From Promethearchaeota archaeon (GTDB lineage Archaea > Asgardarchaeota > Lokiarchaeia > Sigynarchaeales > SOKP01), in assembly GCA_019057735.1 (NCBI GenBank), contig JAHLWV010000134.1:1-6221 (forward strand): 6,221 nucleotides of DNA, read 5' to 3'. A model generated the notes under the pieces. The model searched no databases. It was not told the origin of the DNA and saw nothing but the letters and a program-made list of their open reading frames with translations. Position 1 is the first letter of the stretch. Each line of letters starts with the position of its first letter. Both the position numbers and the translations under genes were made by a program. Below are positions 1 through 4,867 of the stretch, piece by piece.

Positions 1-1
1 T

Positions 2-142
2 GAATTTAATTTCTTTTTTGAAATCAAAAATAATTACGAAAAGAAATATAAATGTAAAGTAATAATTATCCCAGAAAATGAATCGCAGGAAAAGAAAGCT
101 GTCCAAGGGTTACCTGGAAAACCTGCGATAATAATAAAATAA
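2..142 (+). CDS. C-terminal fragment of an unidentified protein
   Basis: An open frame enters from the left edge and runs 46 codons to a TAA at 140-142. The peptide begins EFNFFFEIKNNYEKK, continues through a beta-strand-like KCKVIIIP and ends in GLPGKPAIIIK. The lack of stops over 46 codons in such AT-rich DNA, and the alternation of charged and hydrophobic stretches, suggest real coding sequence rather than chance. The start lies outside the window. I do not recognise the family and propose no function. It lies on the same strand as the gene at 293, but the 150-nt gap with its own TATA element makes a shared transcript unlikely. Confidence 0.55.
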   Translation, partial: EFNFFFEIKNNYEKKYKCKVIIIPENESQEKKAVQGLPGKPAIIIK

Positions 143-154
143 GAAATATAACTC

Positions 155-170
155 AATTTTTACTCTTTTA
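155..170 (+). terminator. T-rich tract after the first gene
   Basis: Two T runs (AATTTTTACTCTTTTA) begin 12 nt after the stop codon of the left-edge gene, with no stem in front. Archaeal transcription commonly ends at U-rich tracts without a hairpin, so this is a plausible terminator. In DNA this AT-rich the signal is weak. Confidence 0.25.
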
Positions 171-244
171 TATTCTTGGAAATTTGTTTAACTTTTTTAA
201 GTAAATTATGTAATCAACTCAATTAATTTAAATAGATATTGCCA

Positions 245-273
245 AATCTATAATTATAGATTAATTTATATTT
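245..273 (+). promoter_or_regulatory. TATA promoter with an 18-bp palindrome over the BRE position
   Basis: A perfect palindrome AATCTATAATTATAGATT occupies 245-262, and a TATA-like TTTATATT follows at 265-272. The TATA centre (268.5) is 24.5 nt before the ATG at 293, the archaeal spacing for a leaderless or nearly leaderless message. The palindrome covers the place where TFB would contact DNA, so a dimeric repressor or activator site is a reasonable inference. No known regulator motif is recognised. Confidence 0.45.
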
Positions 274-292
274 CAATCTTTAAATGTATAAT

Positions 293-1150
293 ATGACATT
301 TTATGAGTTTTCTGTTATTACTAATACAGGCTTTCCATATTATAATTTAATTCTAAATACTCCTCCAAGCGGTGTTAAATTAAATTTAAGATTTTTTGAC
401 TTCACGCAGCAGAATTTAGAACCATTGACGAAATTAGATCCAGTTAGCTCATTCGAACTCAACGCAGGGTTAGTTTCTGCATTATTTGAGTTTGCTAGGA
501 ATATTGATAAAAAGATTGAAATAATAGAATTTAAGTCTAGTAAAAAAAATCCAAATGACTCCAATAATAATCAATATGAAGGTGATGTATTAATCACGAC
601 ACAATCTGAGTCATATCTCCTTCAAAAGTCTGTTAAAGCAAAAATCAAAATTATTTATAACTTAGTTATCGCAGATAAAGTTCCTCTTGATTCAGCCCTA
701 GAATTACTACAAAATGAAGAGGATAATATTATCGAAATCCTAACAGACAAAGAAGCTAGAAACCGCGTAGAATCACAAAAAAAAGAAATAAATAATTTAG
801 CAGACGATTTTTTAAAAGAAATGAGTAGTTATGGGCTTAAATGTATCTGTATATCATCGTTTGATCTTTCGCCAATCATGAGTTTCGGGACTTTATATTC
901 ATTGGCAGAAATAGACGCTATTCTAAGAAATATTAGCGTATTTCCGAATATACCAACGCTTGAATGGATTTACCGACAATCACATTTTTCAAATGAACAG
1001 TTGTGGGTGTATATAATAAAATCAGGAGTCGGCCCAACTATTCATGGCCTGTTTGAGCCGTATTTTTATTTACTTTTTGTAGATCCACAATCATATTTAG
1101 GTGAGTTTCCAGGTAAACTTGCATCTCGGTTTGATCAAATTTTAGGATAA
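293..1150 (+). CDS. Uncharacterised alpha/beta protein, possible longin/roadblock-like N-terminal domain
   Basis: This 285-residue soluble protein has no signal peptide or clear membrane segment. Residues 3-21 (FYEFSVITNTGFPYYNLIL) look like paired beta strands. An amphipathic helix follows at 56-71 (LNAGLVSALFEFARNI) and then a strand KIEIIEF at 74-80. An Asn-rich linker at 86-94 separates these from a second strand pair (DVLITTQSESYLLQ, then KAKIKIIYNLVIA) and a mainly helical C-terminal half ending FDQILG. The strand-turn-strand, helix, strand order resembles longin/roadblock-type sensor or GTPase-partner domains, which are abundant in Asgard archaea; this is a fold-level guess. An in-frame ATG at 284 would add three residues. 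I prefer 293 because the TATA centre is 24.5 nt upstream, whereas 284 would precede the expected transcription start. The gene is monocistronic and converges on the triosephosphate isomerase gene with 23 nt between stops. Confidence 0.8.
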   Translation: MTFYEFSVITNTGFPYYNLILNTPPSGVKLNLRFFDFTQQNLEPLTKLDPVSSFELNAGLVSALFEFARNIDKKIEIIEFKSSKKNPNDSNNNQYEGDVLITTQSESYLLQKSVKAKIKIIYNLVIADKVPLDSALELLQNEEDNIIEILTDKEARNRVESQKKEINNLADDFLKEMSSYGLKCICISSFDLSPIMSFGTLYSLAEIDAILRNISVFPNIPTLEWIYRQSHFSNEQLWVYIIKSGVGPTIHGLFEPYFYLLFVDPQSYLGEFPGKLASRFDQILG

Positions 1151-1173
1151 ATTAAACAAAAGTGAATTAGATA

Positions 1174-1944
1174 TTAAAAAGGAGAATCATTTGCAGCTTT
1201 AACTATTTCACCAAATGATTCCGCTTGAAGCGAAGCGCCCCCAACTAAACCACCATCGATGTTTTCTTTTTTGAAAATATTTTTAGCATTACTGGGTTTT
1301 ATAGAGCCCCCATATTGGATTCTGACAGCTTTTGCTGTTTTACTATTATAACCACTTGCAATCAAATCACGTATAAATATATGAATTTCTTCAGCTTGTT
1401 CCGGAGTAGCAGTTCTTCCCGTCCCTATCGCCCAAATTGGCTCATAAGCTATAACAGTTCTTTGCATTTCTTCATCACTCAAGTCTTTAAACGAAAGGCT
1501 AAATTGTTTTTCTATAAATTTCTTCGCTTCATTTGCTTCCCTCTCAATTAAGTGCTCTCCAATGCATACAATAGGATTCAAGTTAAAATTCAAAGCCTTT
1601 TTTACTTTTTTATTTATGATTTCATCTGTTTCTTTGAGAATATCTCTTCTTTCACTATGACCCAAAATAACATAGCTGCATCCTAATTCTTTCAAGAATA
1701 TAGGCGAGATTTCACCAGTAAAAGCACCTTTTTCCTCAAAATACATATTTTGTGCTGCTATCATTACATTCGTATTTTTAGTGAGTTCAATCACCGGTAT
1801 TAAGGTTGTATAAGGCGGAGCAATTACTATATCAACATTATTCATGTTTTTCACAAGAGGAATCAACTTTTTTAACATATCTGTGGCTTCAAAAGGTAAG
1901 CCCTTATTCATCTTCCAATTCCCACCGATTATTGGTCTTCTCAT
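1174..1944 (-). CDS. tpiA: Triosephosphate isomerase, bacterial-type
   Basis: This enzyme interconverts dihydroxyacetone phosphate and glyceraldehyde 3-phosphate in glycolysis and gluconeogenesis in the cytosol. The 256-residue sequence is complete. Asn9 and Lys11 lie in GGNWKMN, the electrophilic His96 in ILGHSERR, and the catalytic base Glu168 in AYEPIWAIGTG, whose flexible loop 6 spans about 169-176. YGGSIKP (211-217) and the phosphate-binding GGLVGGASL (231-239) complete the active site. Archaeal isomerases are usually about 220-230 residues and lack helical segments present in bacterial and eukaryotic enzymes. This one has the full bacterial/eukaryotic length and signatures such as GHSERR and GTGRTATPEQA. 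The ATG at 1944 fits a leaderless start, since a TATATAAA box is centred 26.5 nt upstream. It lies downstream of hdrC on the same strand but with its own promoter. Confidence 0.97.
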   Translation of the reverse strand: MRRPIIGGNWKMNKGLPFEATDMLKKLIPLVKNMNNVDIVIAPPYTTLIPVIELTKNTNVMIAAQNMYFEEKGAFTGEISPIFLKELGCSYVILGHSERRDILKETDEIINKKVKKALNFNLNPIVCIGEHLIEREANEAKKFIEKQFSLSFKDLSDEEMQRTVIAYEPIWAIGTGRTATPEQAEEIHIFIRDLIASGYNSKTAKAVRIQYGGSIKPSNAKNIFKKENIDGGLVGGASLQAESFGEIVKAANDSPF

Positions 1945-1962
1945 TCAAAATTCAACTATCAA

Positions 1963-1976
1963 TATTTTTATATACT
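1963..1976 (-). promoter_or_regulatory. TATA box of the triosephosphate isomerase gene
   Basis: Read on the minus strand this is GTATATAAAAATAT. The core TATATAAA (1967-1974) is centred 26.5 nt before the ATG at 1944. This is the best TATA match in the window and implies transcription starting at or next to the start codon. No Shine-Dalgarno sequence precedes the ATG, which agrees with leaderless initiation. Confidence 0.6.
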
Positions 1977-2051
1977 CTAGATAAAGCTCATCTACTATTT
2001 CAATTTAAGCTTCATTATTGTAAGGGGATATAATTCCCTGAAAATTTTTCT

Positions 2052-2081
2052 AAAAAAGAGTAATGAAGAAGGTTATTCTTC
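2052..2081 (-). terminator. Probable hdrC terminator: short hairpin followed by a T run
   Basis: On the minus strand the stop codon of hdrC lies in the loop of a GAAGAA-TAACC-TTCTTC stem-loop (2065-2081). This is followed by ATTACTC and a run of six T (2052-2057). The 6-bp stem is weak, but stem plus T run at the gene end is the expected arrangement, and the T run alone could suffice in archaea. It separates hdrC from the tpiA promoter. Confidence 0.4.
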
Positions 2082-2612
2082 TTTATTAATTTTTTCTGCT
2101 AATTTAGTAGCTTCTAGAAGTTTTTTTACTTCATCTACATCTGGAGGCATAACTTTTGGCAATCCGAGTTGATCTCTTCTTCTTTCTATTGCAGGTTGCA
2201 TCGGGATGGCTTTACCACTTTCTAAAATTGCGGAAGCTTGCGTTGTATAGTAGTCTGGTGCTTCACCTTTTTCAACGCTAAGATTTTTTAAAATGGTAAA
2301 GATTTCTGTAAGCTCCACTTTCTGGGGACAAACTTCATCGCAGGTATCACATACTGTGCATCCCCATATATTAAAAGCATTTTCTTTACCAAATATTTTC
2401 TCTTTTAACCCAAGAAGTGCATCTAAAATAAGTCTTCTAGGATTATATCGTCCATTTGTTATCTGTGCTACAGGACACGCTCCACTACAAGTAGCACATT
2501 GATAGCAATAAGCTAGCGTATTACCAATATCGGATTGGATAATTTGATTTCGAAATTCAAAATCTATTGTTGCCATAATCGTTGATTTAGTTTTATTGTT
2601 ACTTACTATCAT
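2073..2612 (-). CDS. hdrC: HdrC-like heterodisulfide reductase subunit C, 2x[4Fe-4S] ferredoxin domain
   Basis: In methanogens HdrC carries electrons between HdrA and the disulfide-reducing subunit HdrB; related proteins serve other quinone- or thiol-linked oxidoreductases. Two ferredoxin-type motifs are intact: CYQCATCSGACP (Cys36, 39, 42, 46) and CTVCDTCDEVCP (Cys85, 88, 91, 95), each able to hold a [4Fe-4S] cluster. The intervening NPRRLILDALLG helix and the C-terminal segment around MQPAIERRRDQLGLP are typical of the family. There is no membrane segment, so it is cytosolic. The 179-residue form uses the ATG at 2612. Residue 13 is another Met (codon at 2574-2576) just before the conserved IDFEF, and a TTTAAA element at 2622-2627 would place transcription start between the two, so the shorter start may be the true one. 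No hdrA or hdrB lies beside it, so its partner cannot be read from context. Confidence 0.9.
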   Translation of the reverse strand: MIVSNNKTKSTIMATIDFEFRNQIIQSDIGNTLAYCYQCATCSGACPVAQITNGRYNPRRLILDALLGLKEKIFGKENAFNIWGCTVCDTCDEVCPQKVELTEIFTILKNLSVEKGEAPDYYTTQASAILESGKAIPMQPAIERRRDQLGLPKVMPPDVDEVKKLLEATKLAEKINKEE

Positions 2613-2716
2613 AAATCTATCTTTAAATTTTAATCATATCTTTTTAGTACAATCAAAAAATATCACGGGTAGATACTTTCTAAAAAGAATTGGCTTTATC
2701 CATTTTATGATCAACA

Positions 2717-2729
2717 AATAAAAATTTTT
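2717..2729 (-). terminator. T-rich tract after the thioredoxin gene
   Basis: About 60 nt past the thioredoxin stop codon the minus strand reads AAAAATTTTTATTT, with a T-rich stretch on the transcript. This could end the thioredoxin message before the hdrC promoter region (2613-2650). The rest of the 2613-2788 gap shows no gene. Confidence 0.25.
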
Positions 2730-2788
2730 CTAGATATGAAATAGGAGTTTGTTTTGGATGCTGTATTTGTAGTTTATACAATACTATC

Positions 2789-3148
2789 TTAATTCATTTT
2801 TCCAACAATTTCCCTAATAGTGCTTTCATTTCCCGCTCCAATCATTATCCCGTTCTTAACAAGCGGCTGACCTTGAATTTCAATAATACCATCAAATAAA
2901 TCTCCATTTTTGAAGAAAAGCAGTGTCGGAATAGCAGTTATACCAAATTTATTGCCGAGGGCCCTATTTTCGTCAAGATCAATTTTAATTAGCTCAAATA
3001 GACCTTCATCCTTAAGTTTCTCCAAAATAGGACTCAGAAATTTGCACGGTCCACACCATTTCGTATAAACATCTATAATCACATTTCCTTCCTTCATACT
3101 ATCAGCAATTTCAATTCCAAAATCTTTCAGTTCTTCGATTCTCGTCAT
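2789..3148 (-). CDS. trxA: Thioredoxin
   Basis: This is a cytosolic dithiol-disulfide exchange protein that passes electrons from a thioredoxin reductase to target disulfides. The classical active site WCGPC sits at residues 31-35 after the strand VIIDVYTK. The cis-proline is Pro74 in TAIPT and is followed by the strand LLFFKNG. At 119 residues it is longer than the usual 105-110. The extra length lies after FFKNGDLFDG, where EIQGQPLVKNGIMIGAG replaces the usual short turn and strand (VG...) before the final helix STIREIVGKMN. All catalytic elements are intact, so I expect an active enzyme. The ATG at 3148 has no Shine-Dalgarno but lies about 31 nt from a TTTTAAAA element. The gene is flanked by hdrC downstream and the gelsolin gene upstream, with 176- and 219-nt gaps, so co-transcription is doubtful. 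Confidence 0.95.
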   Translation of the reverse strand: MTRIEELKDFGIEIADSMKEGNVIIDVYTKWCGPCKFLSPILEKLKDEGLFELIKIDLDENRALGNKFGITAIPTLLFFKNGDLFDGIIEIQGQPLVKNGIMIGAGNESTIREIVGKMN

Positions 3149-3172
3149 GATTAATCAGTTTGATAATTTCAA

Positions 3173-3184
3173 TATTTTTAAAAG
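3173..3184 (-). promoter_or_regulatory. Candidate TATA box of the thioredoxin gene
   Basis: The minus strand reads CTTTTAAAAATA, and its TTTTAAAA core (3176-3183) is centred 31.5 nt before the ATG at 3148. This implies a leader of only about 5 nt. The match is less canonical than the one before tpiA. Confidence 0.4.
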
Positions 3185-3288
3185 TAGATTGTAAGTGTGT
3201 ATGTTTAATATTAGTCAAAATAAATATTTAATTGCTTTTATTAATATCAATTATAAAACTTTAATATACATCTAAGAAAAGTCGTGTA

Positions 3289-3322
3289 TTTTTTTTCACA
3301 GCTAAAATAACTGGAAAAAAAA
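3289..3322 (-). terminator. T8/A8 imperfect inverted repeat in the gelsolin-thioredoxin gap
   Basis: Eight T (3289-3296) followed by CACAG pair with CTGG plus eight A (3311-3322). This gives a 12-bp stem with a single bulged A and the 9-nt loop CTAAAATAA. On the minus-strand transcript from the gelsolin gene, the eight-U tract at 3315-3322 is a likely termination signal about 45 nt after the stop codon. The remainder of the 3149-3367 gap holds only the thioredoxin promoter; I see no gene in it. Confidence 0.4.
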
Positions 3323-3367
3323 CAATTCTGCTACCTTGAATAATAATAATCGCAGAAATATTAGTAA

Positions 3368-3970
3368 TTATAACGTGAATGAATGCTTATTTTTAATTAC
3401 TTTCAATTGAGCTATTAGCCAACATAATTCTTCATATGTGGAAGAAGATTTAAAGATTTCTAGCGTTTTTTTCTCTAGATCCTTCTTTAAAGTGCTTTTT
3501 GAGCCTTTTAATAAATCGAGCTGCAATTGGGCTAACAATCTACATAATTGTTTATAAGATTTTTTTTCTTGAGAGAGCTTATGTGTTGCAAGAGTGATTT
3601 CTGCTTCTAAATCAGGATCTAAGCCTGCATCAACAAGCTCTACAGTCTCTTCATATTTCACTTCTAATTCTGGTCTTCTATCTAAATTTTGTTTAGGGTT
3701 TATACCTTTCTGTAATAAATCTTTAATAGCTATAAATGCCCCAAATTCTTTATTTTGAACCATCTTTTGAATATTTGCCATGTTTTCCTTTTTGTTGTTC
3801 AATAGTTTTGCTTTAATTAATGACAAATCCCTTCTCTTTTTAGGTATTTTTGATCCAAACCATAAATACATTGTTTTAGAATCATCAATTAAAAAAACCT
3901 CATTTTCTTTAAAATCGGCTTTCTTTATCTTTTTTAACCCTCCCCTTACACCGACACTGTACAATTTCAT
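3368..3970 (-). CDS. Single gelsolin-domain protein with repeated helical C-terminal tail
   Basis: Gelsolin/villin domains bind, cap or sever actin filaments; Asgard archaea carry short versions beside their own actin homologues. With the start at 3970 the protein has 200 residues. Residues 2-60 match one gelsolin domain: MKLYSV, then IKKADFKENEVFLID, then KTMYLWFGSKIPKK (the hallmark LWFG strand at about 36-39) and the helix RRDLSLIKAKLLNN. Residues 70-90 may form a partial further strand-helix unit. A helical tail (about 120-195) contains a repeat, SYKQLCRLLAQL at 138-149 and TYEELCWLIAQL at 178-189. An upstream in-frame ATG at 3982 would add MRLH. I prefer 3970 because a TTATAAAA box is centred 26.5 nt upstream of it and only 14.5 nt from the other. 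No signal peptide or membrane helix is seen. The domain call is confident; actin binding is inferred. Confidence 0.85.
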   Translation of the reverse strand: MKLYSVGVRGGLKKIKKADFKENEVFLIDDSKTMYLWFGSKIPKKRRDLSLIKAKLLNNKKENMANIQKMVQNKEFGAFIAIKDLLQKGINPKQNLDRRPELEVKYEETVELVDAGLDPDLEAEITLATHKLSQEKKSYKQLCRLLAQLQLDLLKGSKSTLKKDLEKKTLEIFKSSSTYEELCWLIAQLKVIKNKHSFTL

Positions 3971-3991
3971 ATGCAATCTCATTTCAAATTA

Positions 3992-4001
3992 TTTTTATAA
4001 A
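3992..4001 (-). promoter_or_regulatory. TATA box of the gelsolin-domain gene
   Basis: The minus strand reads TTTATAAAAA, with the TTATAAAA core (3993-4000) centred 26.5 nt before the ATG at 3970. The spacing equals that of tpiA and supports a leaderless message starting at the second in-frame ATG. The element lies in the short gap downstream of the hydrolase gene, so the gelsolin gene has its own promoter. Confidence 0.55.
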
Positions 4002-4030
4002 CTAATAATCAAAATATCTTTTAGCTTTAA

Positions 4031-4050
4031 GGAAAAATAAAAAAATAAAA
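4031..4050 (-). terminator. T-rich terminator of the hydrolase gene
   Basis: Immediately after the hydrolase stop codon (4053-4055) the minus strand is almost pure T, interrupted by single A residues, for about 18 nt, with no stem. This is the classical U-tract type of archaeal terminator and lies before the gelsolin promoter. Confidence 0.45.
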
Positions 4051-4052
4051 CT

Positions 4053-4700
4053 TTAAATTTTCAAGGATTTTTCCGTTAAAATTTCTACCTTAATCTTAGA
4101 ATCTTTCTTCGCCATAACGTCTTTAAATGAATTTAAATCTTTTTCCCAATTATGCATTGGTACAACTATTTCAGGTTGGATATCTACAGCAGCATCAGAA
4201 GCTTCTTCGAAATCCATAGTATAAGTTCCTCCACATGGAAGTAGTGCGACAGTTATGTTTCTTTTTTTTAGATCCTTCATTTCTGGAATTCTTTCAGTAT
4301 CACCAGCATGGTAAACACTTTTACCTGCTGATTCTATTATAGTTCCCGTCCAATTATTGCTTTTTGGATGGGTGCTTTTCTTTATCGTGTATGCTGGAAA
4401 AAGTTCTATGACAAAATCTTTATAAGCGAACTCTTCTCCGATTTCTAAAGCTTGTCCATCAAATTTTTTTAAGCTACTTTCAATACTAGCAGGACCTAAT
4501 AAAATCGTATCTTCTTGCCAAATCTTCTTTATATCCGATCTCGAGAAATGATCTCCATGCGTGTGAGACGAGACTATAATATCGGCTTTTTCTTCTCCAT
4601 CTTTAATGTTATAAGGATCTAAATATATAATCCTACCACTAAACATCTTTATTTTAAAACTGGCATGACCTAGCCAAGAAATTTCCATTTGAGCGTCCAA
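4053..4700 (-). CDS. Metallo-beta-lactamase-fold metal-dependent hydrolase (UlaG/UPF0173-like)
   Basis: This is a cytosolic metallo-hydrolase of the group containing L-ascorbate-6-phosphate lactonase and the UPF0173 proteins; its substrate cannot be read from sequence. The 215-residue protein opens with ISWLGHASFKI (His12) and LDPY. The metal-binding HTHGDH is at 46-51, THPKSNNWTGTII at 110-122, HAGDT at 131-135 (His131, Asp134) and the final ligand His183 in VPMHNW. All family motifs are in order and the length is normal. The start codon is TTG at 4700, chosen because GAGGT (4708-4712) lies 7 nt upstream. An ATG at 4688, four codons in, begins MEISWLGHASF and is the alternative, but it has no well-spaced Shine-Dalgarno. 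The gene is divergent from the TRAPP/V4R pair and followed by its own T-rich terminator. Confidence 0.93.
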   Translation of the reverse strand: MDAQMEISWLGHASFKIKMFSGRIIYLDPYNIKDGEEKADIIVSSHTHGDHFSRSDIKKIWQEDTILLGPASIESSLKKFDGQALEIGEEFAYKDFVIELFPAYTIKKSTHPKSNNWTGTIIESAGKSVYHAGDTERIPEMKDLKKRNITVALLPCGGTYTMDFEEASDAAVDIQPEIVVPMHNWEKDLNSFKDVMAKKDSKIKVEILTEKSLKI

Positions 4701-4706
4701 ATTTCC

Positions 4707-4712
4707 TACCTC
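4707..4712 (-). promoter_or_regulatory. Shine-Dalgarno site deciding a TTG start
   Basis: GAGGTA on the minus strand, with GAGGT at 4712-4708, sits 7 nt before the TTG at 4700 and 19 nt before the ATG at 4688. Only the TTG is at normal spacing. Most other genes here lack such a site. Confidence 0.5.
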
Positions 4713-4741
4713 GATTTTTTTTTGAAATTTAAATTATCATA

Positions 4742-4750
4742 TCTATAAAT
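4742..4750 (-). promoter_or_regulatory. Candidate TATA box of the hydrolase gene
   Basis: ATTTATAGA on the minus strand is centred about 45 nt before the TTG at 4700. It would start transcription near 4720 and give a leader of about 20 nt that includes the Shine-Dalgarno site. A second candidate, AATTTAAATT at 4726-4735, would start transcription near 4704 and exclude that site, so it is less consistent. Confidence 0.35.
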
Positions 4751-4758
4751 GATTTTCG

Positions 4759-4770
4759 AGATTATAATCT
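4759..4770. repeat. 12-bp palindrome in the divergent control region
   Basis: AGATTATAATCT is a perfect palindrome in the gap between the hydrolase and the TRAPP/V4R operon, just upstream of the candidate hydrolase TATA box. Its GATT/AATC arms resemble those of the palindromes at 245-262 and 4789-4802. It may be an operator, though short AT-rich palindromes also arise by chance. Confidence 0.3.
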
Positions 4771-4788
4771 TACCTTGAAAAACATACT

Positions 4789-4802
4789 AATCATATATGA
4801 TT
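4789..4802. repeat. 14-bp palindrome in the divergent control region
   Basis: AATCATATATGATT is a perfect palindrome near the middle of the 4701-4867 intergenic region, upstream of both divergent genes. It has the same AATC...GATT outer arms as the 18-bp palindrome at 245-262 but a shorter core. A regulator site is possible but unproven. Confidence 0.3.
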
Positions 4803-4838
4803 CGAATTGAAAATATTAATATTGATGTTAATTTTTCA

Positions 4839-4846
4839 TTTATTAT
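4839..4846 (+). promoter_or_regulatory. Candidate TATA box of the TRAPP/V4R operon
   Basis: TTTATTAT is centred at 4842.5, which is 25.5 nt before the GTG at 4868. That is the leaderless spacing seen at the other first genes in this window, and it is the main reason for choosing the GTG over later in-frame starts. Confidence 0.4.
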
Positions 4847-4867
4847 TCAACTACATTTCCCTATAGA

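Noticed and set aside
340..564. Open frame on the minus strand inside the first complete gene
   Set aside because: It lies wholly antisense to 293-1150, which has the promoter and the better protein composition; the peptide shows no domain.
1315..1551. Plus-strand open frame inside triosephosphate isomerase
   Set aside because: It is antisense to strongly conserved enzyme sequence and rich in Ser/Phe as expected of a shadow frame.
1806..2033. Plus-strand open frame crossing the tpiA start and promoter
   Set aside because: It overlaps the N-terminus and TATA box of a certain gene, and its peptide has no recognisable features.
2293..2502. Plus-strand open frame inside hdrC
   Set aside because: It is antisense to the two cysteine-cluster motifs, which fix the coding strand.
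3149..3367. Possible small RNA or small gene in the 219-nt gap
   Set aside because: I find only a promoter, a T8/A8 hairpin and AT-rich sequence; no GC-rich structured RNA or open frame with a start signal stands out.
3780..4040. Plus-strand hydrophobic open frame opposite the gelsolin gene, possible small membrane protein
   Set aside because: The Phe/Leu/Ile-rich peptide is the expected antisense of Lys-rich coding sequence; it covers the gelsolin domain, its promoter and part of the hydrolase terminator region.
4053..4700. Glyoxalase II or RNase Z as the identity of the metallo-beta-lactamase-fold protein
   Set aside because: The THPKSNNWTG, HAGDT and C-terminal PMHN motifs and the compact 215-residue length fit the UlaG/UPF0173 group better; RNase Z- and glyoxalase-specific regions are absent.
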